Virus record (IMG/VR): IMGVR_UViG_3300035187_002872
Location: 1-28,757 of that record
Length of the DNA: 28,757 bases
Origin: a virus
Direction: 5' to 3' (one strand)
Shown: positions 25,577-28,757 of the stretch, piece by piece
How the letters are laid out: each line of letters begins with the position of its first letter
Numbering within the stretch: position 1 is the first letter of the stretch
The notes under the pieces: model-generated
The model's input: only the letters and a program-made list of their open reading frames with translations
Told to the model about the DNA's origin: nothing
Databases searched by the model: none
Program-made: the position numbers and the translations under genes

Positions 25577-26496
25577 TCTTTATACCATTGATAAGTTGAC
25601 TCAATACCTTCACGAAGTCCAATCTTTGGTTGCCATCCAATTGCTTTAATCTTATCTACATTCAAAACTTTGCGAGGAGTGCCATTTGGTTTAGTTGTAT
25701 CCCAATTAATATCACGACGATATCCAACAACATCAGCAATCATTTCTGCCAGTTGTTTGATTGTTACATCTTCACCAGTTCCAACATTGATATGCTCTGC
25801 TTCTTCATATTTTTTCATACAAACATAACACGCTTCTGCAAGGTCATCGACGTGCAGAAACTCCCTCATTGCCGACCCATCTCCCCACAATTTAACTTCA
25901 TAATGCTCACTATGCTGAAGAGCACCGTGAAACTTGGCAATCAGTGCTGGAAAAACGTGGGATGTCTCTAGATTAAAATTATCATTAGGACCATAAAGAT
26001 TTGTAGGCATCAACGAAATTGCATTGAAACCATACTGTTGACGATATGCCTGGCACATCATAATTCCAGCAATCTTTGCAATCGCATATGCATCATTCGT
26101 TGGTTCCAGAGGACCAGTCATTAGTTGGTCTTCTGTGATTGGTTGAGTTGCAAACTTGGGATAAATGCAGGATGAACCAAGAAACAGAAGTTTCTTCACA
26201 CCAAAATTATAAGACTGTTGAATGATATTAGTTTGAATTTGAAGATTCTCTGTAAGAAAATCTGCCTTGTAAGTATTGTTTGCCATAATACCACCAACTT
26301 TAGCAGCAGCAAGAAAAACATATTCGGGTTCTTCTGAACAGAAGTATCTTTCAGTTCCATCTTGATTTGTAAAATCAACATCATCACGAGTTCCTTTGAT
26401 GATGTTGGTATATCCTTTACTCTCAAGATTTCTCACGATTGCTGACCCAACCATCCCATTGGCACCAGCAACTAATACTCTAGAATTATTGTCCAT
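25567..26496 (-). CDS. fcl: GDP-L-fucose synthase (fcl / wcaG, 309 aa)
   Basis: The enzyme converts GDP-4-keto-6-deoxy-mannose to GDP-L-fucose by epimerisation and NADPH reduction. An N-terminal Rossmann motif [19 protein letters not shown], the catalytic YAIAK (about residue 137), [13 protein letters not shown] and [13 protein letters not shown] are hallmark stretches of the family. ATG 26496 is used; the 18 nt upstream would need a TTG start. It overlaps the gmd stop by 11 nt, the common gmd-fcl pair. Length is normal. Confidence 0.96.
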   Translation of the reverse strand: MDNNSRVLVAGANGMVGSAIVRNLESKGYTNIIKGTRDDVDFTNQDGTERYFCSEEPEYVFLAAAKVGGIMANNTYKADFLTENLQIQTNIIQQSYNFGVKKLLFLGSSCIYPKFATQPITEDQLMTGPLEPTNDAYAIAKIAGIMMCQAYRQQYGFNAISLMPTNLYGPNDNFNLETSHVFPALIAKFHGALQHSEHYEVKLWGDGSAMREFLHVDDLAEACYVCMKKYEEAEHINVGTGEDVTIKQLAEMIADVVGYRRDINWDTTKPNGTPRKVLNVDKIKAIGWQPKIGLREGIESTYQWYKECR

Positions 26497-27487
26497 AAAT
26501 GCACATATCCTCAATCAATTGGTCAAATGTAATTTTAGGTTCCCAACCTAGTTTCTCCTTTGCCTTTGAGGCATCACCTAATAAGGTCTCTACTTCAGCA
26601 GGTCTAAAATATTTAGGATTGACCTTAATAACTTCTTTTCCGGTAAAAACATCATATCCAATCTCATCCAAACCATCACCCCTCCAGGTAATTTGCATTC
26701 CAAAGTAAAGTGCCGCTTTTTCAACAAACTCACGCACAGAGTATTGTTCTCCAGTAGCAATCACATAATCTTCTGGAGTTTCCTGCTGCAACATCAACCA
26801 CATTGCTTCAACGTAATCTTTAGCGTGACCCCAGTCACGTTTTGCATTTAGATTACCCAACTCAAGAATACTTTGCTGTCCTGTAGAAATTCTTGAAAGA
26901 GCACGAGTAATCTTTCTGGTAACAAAAGTTTCGCCCCTGCGCGGAGATTCGTGATTAAAAAGAATACCCGTACAAGCGTACATCCCATACGATTCCCGAT
27001 AGTTTTTGGTAATCCAGTAGGCATAAAGTTTTGCTACACCATATGGAGAACGAGGATAGAATGGAGTGGTTTCTTTTTGAGGAATTTCCTGAACAAGACC
27101 ATATAATTCACTTGTTGATGCCTGATAGATTCTTACTTTATCTTCCATACCCAGAAGACGCACTGCTTCCAGAACACGCAGAGTTCCCACAGCATCCACA
27201 TCAGCAGTGTATTCAGGCATCTCAAAGGATACTTTGACGTGACTCTGAGCACCCAGATTATAAATCTCATCTGGTTGGACCTGTTGTATTACTCTTACAA
27301 GATTTGTGGAATCAGTAAGATCACCATAATGCAACTTAATCCTGTTGTAAATATGGTCAATTCTTTGAGTATTAATTTGAGATGCACGACGAATAATACC
27401 GTGAACTTCATATCCCCTTTCTAAAAGAAATTCTGCAAGGTAAGAACCGTCTTGACCTGCAATTCCTGAAATTAACGCTTTTTTCAT
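26486..27487 (-). CDS. gmd: GDP-mannose 4,6-dehydratase (333 aa)
   Basis: The protein reads [20 protein letters not shown], the standard Gmd N-terminus with the G-x-x-G-x-x-G NADP motif. [16 protein letters not shown] is characteristic of the family (NADP phosphate and tetramer contacts), and the catalytic triad appears in STSELYG with YGVAK (about residue 150). Length fits GDP-D-mannose 4,6-dehydratase, which supplies GDP-4-keto-6-deoxy-mannose to Fcl. ATG 27487 overlaps the preceding stop (ATGA). The donor GDP-mannose must come from the host or another phage gene. Confidence 0.97.
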   Translation of the reverse strand: MKKALISGIAGQDGSYLAEFLLERGYEVHGIIRRASQINTQRIDHIYNRIKLHYGDLTDSTNLVRVIQQVQPDEIYNLGAQSHVKVSFEMPEYTADVDAVGTLRVLEAVRLLGMEDKVRIYQASTSELYGLVQEIPQKETTPFYPRSPYGVAKLYAYWITKNYRESYGMYACTGILFNHESPRRGETFVTRKITRALSRISTGQQSILELGNLNAKRDWGHAKDYVEAMWLMLQQETPEDYVIATGEQYSVREFVEKAALYFGMQITWRGDGLDEIGYDVFTGKEVIKVNPKYFRPAEVETLLGDASKAKEKLGWEPKITFDQLIEDMCIYGQ

Positions 27488-28308
27488 ACTTCGCAATTTG
27501 TAAAATCTATTTGACCATTTCGAGTTGCCCAGATTGGATACTCTTTACCATAAGTATTCCAAACATTTGCTTGTGCGTGACCAACCGGAATACCGGTCAT
27601 TCCAGCAGCATTCCAAATTGTTTCATAGGTGTCATCCTCGTGAAAAGTAAAGTCGTGAGATTCTGCCTGCTGTTTCAAAAGCAAAGACAAGATAGATTGG
27701 TCGTGCCTATTTTCTATAAAAATGGAATCATTAGATAGACTTGAACGACTATCATCCAAATACTTTCCACCATCCTCAACACAAATATCCATCCATTTCC
27801 TAACCAACTCTCTCATCATAAGAGTATTCTTGAGAAAGAAGATACCAGAAATAATTTGCCGTGTCATCAGATATTCATCATTATCTCCAAGTATATGACG
27901 ATATGTATCCATCTTTGTCCACTGAATTTCTGGCAAGTCTAGTGTAAAGAATACACCTTCAGTCTCTAGACATTCCTGATAATACTGCTGAAGTTTCTCC
28001 AATCCATTTTTATTCAACTCACAACCAGAATCAACATAAAGAAGCACTTCATTTTCAGGAATAGTATCAAGTGCTTTTAAAACAAAATAAGGTTTACATG
28101 CATAATACCCATAATATCGTCCAGGCATTCCTAAACGAGGTGCCATCATTGGTTTAGCGTATTCTTCCCAGAATGAATTGTTTTCTAAATCAGATTCTCC
28201 AAATTCCAGAATAGAATCAAATACTTCAAAATTTTCTGCTTGTTTTCTAATTCTACTTTTACCTATAGAGAAATTCTCATCTCCAAAGTAAGTTAAATGC
28301 AACTTCAT
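27484..28308 (-). CDS. GT-A-like glycosyltransferase-type protein, first gene of fucose operon (274 aa)
   Basis: The product begins [20 protein letters not shown] and contains [10 protein letters not shown] (about residue 90, D-x-G instead of the usual D-x-D) and [19 protein letters not shown] (about 122-140). [20 protein letters not shown] (about 155) and the late [15 protein letters not shown] match the pattern of GT-A transferases of the GT32/DUF-type found in polysaccharide clusters. ATG 28308 is chosen over an upstream GTG. It is the first gene after the terminator-containing leader, overlapping gmd by 4 nt. The function is probable but the family is not settled. Confidence 0.65.
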   Translation of the reverse strand: MKLHLTYFGDENFSIGKSRIRKQAENFEVFDSILEFGESDLENNSFWEEYAKPMMAPRLGMPGRYYGYYACKPYFVLKALDTIPENEVLLYVDSGCELNKNGLEKLQQYYQECLETEGVFFTLDLPEIQWTKMDTYRHILGDNDEYLMTRQIISGIFFLKNTLMMRELVRKWMDICVEDGGKYLDDSRSSLSNDSIFIENRHDQSILSLLLKQQAESHDFTFHEDDTYETIWNAAGMTGIPVGHAQANVWNTYGKEYPIWATRNGQIDFTNCEV

Positions 28309-28339
28309 ACACACTAAAGTATTATTTTGTCATTATAGC

Positions 28340-28366
28340 AAAAAAGGAGAGTTTATGCAACTCTCC
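28340..28366 (-). terminator. Intrinsic terminator in the leader of the fucose operon (attenuator candidate)
   Basis: On the minus strand, GGAGAGTT and AACTCTCC form an 8-bp perfect stem (28359-28366 with 28346-28353, loop of 5) followed by six T (28340-28345). It lies 32 nt before the first ATG of the operon. A competing 7-bp pairing joins GCAACTC (28382-28388) to GAGTTGC (28357-28363). Confidence 0.85.
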
Positions 28367-28540
28367 CTTTAGTATATAACGGAGTTGCGCTTCTCCAGAC
28401 TGCTCGCCACTTGCCCTTTGACTGGAGGCAAGAAACCAGGCGGGGTTTCCCCATCCACACCAGTCGGCATATTTAATGTCCAATCCGACGAGGACAAAAT
28501 GGGTCATTGACTCCACCACCTAGTTTACTGACAAACTAGG
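28340..28540 (-). ncRNA. Structured leader RNA ahead of the fucose operon; candidate wcaG-type regulatory RNA
   Basis: Reading the minus strand 5' to 3', stems seen are: CCTAGTTT/AAACTAGG (28519-28540), GTCGG/CCGAC (28463-28489), GGGG-AAA-CCCC (28442-28452), CTTGCC/GGCAAG (28410-28432) and the terminator (28340-28366). The loop of the CTTGCC hairpin holds TCCAG, complementary to a downstream CTGGA (28394-28398), which would form a pseudoknot. The terminator arm is complementary to GCAACTC, giving a terminator/antiterminator switch. The wcaG RNA motif is known from cyanophage leaders of exopolysaccharide genes such as wcaG (fcl); this site fits by location. A match to that family was not tested. 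Confidence 0.6.
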
Positions 28541-28757
28541 AAAGGTTAGTTGAATAAGTTTTGGAACCTCAATTGCGGCATAGAAACCACAAAGAATGAG
28601 AATGTCCCAAAACTTATACTTGATTGCGAAAGGAATGACAAAAGCATTACCAACACATTTTACAAGTAGTCCAACTTTGGGATCTCCCCATAAAAGGACA
28701 AAGTATCCTGATAGAAGGAGAATGTTTCCAATGTATCTTAATACATCAGTGTTTTTC
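28520..28757 (-). CDS. Small membrane protein, N-terminus beyond window (78 residues visible)
   Basis: The minus-strand frame is open from the window edge (first full codon AAA, giving KNTDVLRYIGNILLLSGYFV...) to a TAG at 28522-28520. Only the first residues are missing, probably a Met just outside. Three hydrophobic stretches (IGNILLLSGYFVLLWG, GLLVKCVGNAFVIPFAI, FWDILILCGFYAAIEV) make it a small multi-pass membrane protein. I do not recognise the family. The stop codon lies in the first stem of the leader RNA, so transcription of this gene may run into the leader. Confidence 0.7.
   Translation of the reverse strand, partial: KNTDVLRYIGNILLLSGYFVLLWGDPKVGLLVKCVGNAFVIPFAIKYKFWDILILCGFYAAIEVPKLIQLTFPSLSVN

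Noticed and set aside
28322-28519. 65-residue minus-strand frame (with a GGAG ahead of an internal ATG at 28489)
   Set aside because: It runs through the stems of the leader RNA and ends inside and beyond the terminator hairpin, which is a poor place for a conserved protein. RNA function explains the sequence better, though a leader peptide is not excluded.

Overview
The window is a piece of a T4-like cyanophage genome (a marine cyanomyovirus, most likely infecting Synechococcus or Prochlorococcus). The basis is an intact photosystem II D1 gene (psbA), two high-light-inducible (hli) genes, cyanophage-style virion proteins rich in S-G-I-G-T-type repeats, T4-type late promoter motifs (TATAAATA or NATAAATA), very tight gene packing with ATGA, TAATG and TGATG overlaps, and an AT-rich sequence. 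All genes but one lie on the minus strand, so transcription runs from high to low coordinates.

Layout from low to high coordinate. (1) 1-5210: five virion structural or fibre-like proteins. (2) 5267-8105: an HNH endonuclease, a train of small phage proteins, a calcineurin-like phosphoesterase and a free-standing homing endonuclease. (3) 8189-10521: psbA, split into four exons by three group I introns; the first intron encodes an HNH endonuclease. psbA has its own sigma70-type promoter, a structured leader and a terminator. (4) 10746-13058: a large proline-repeat virion-type protein and a small conserved protein. (5) 13064-13715: a compact stress/photosynthesis operon (hli, mini membrane protein, hli, mini membrane protein) with a near-perfect promoter and a terminator. 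(6) 13732-28308: a sugar/glycan island of about 14.5 kb. (7) 28340-28540: a structured leader RNA ending in an intrinsic terminator with a competing antiterminator, directly ahead of the glycan operon. (8) 28520-28757: the end of a small membrane protein.

The glycan island can be read as a pathway. gmd and fcl convert GDP-mannose to GDP-L-fucose. At least four genes look like fucosyltransferases: three GT11 paralogues and one GT10; a fifth has GT23/O-fucosyltransferase-like motifs. Next to gmd/fcl, a KpsF/KdsD-type SIS isomerase, a fused nucleotidyltransferase-APH kinase and a HAD phosphatase could make a second activated sugar. Further glycosyltransferases, an epimerase/dehydratase and a sugar O-methyltransferase would assemble and decorate the glycan. 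The target (host surface polysaccharide, virion protein or DNA) cannot be read from the sequence.

The strongest findings are the three-intron psbA, in which introns 2 and 3 share a 43-nt identical core although they sit at different sites, and the candidate regulatory RNA ahead of the fucose operon, whose setting matches what I recall of the cyanophage wcaG RNA motif. Function calls rest on motif recognition by eye; no database search was run.
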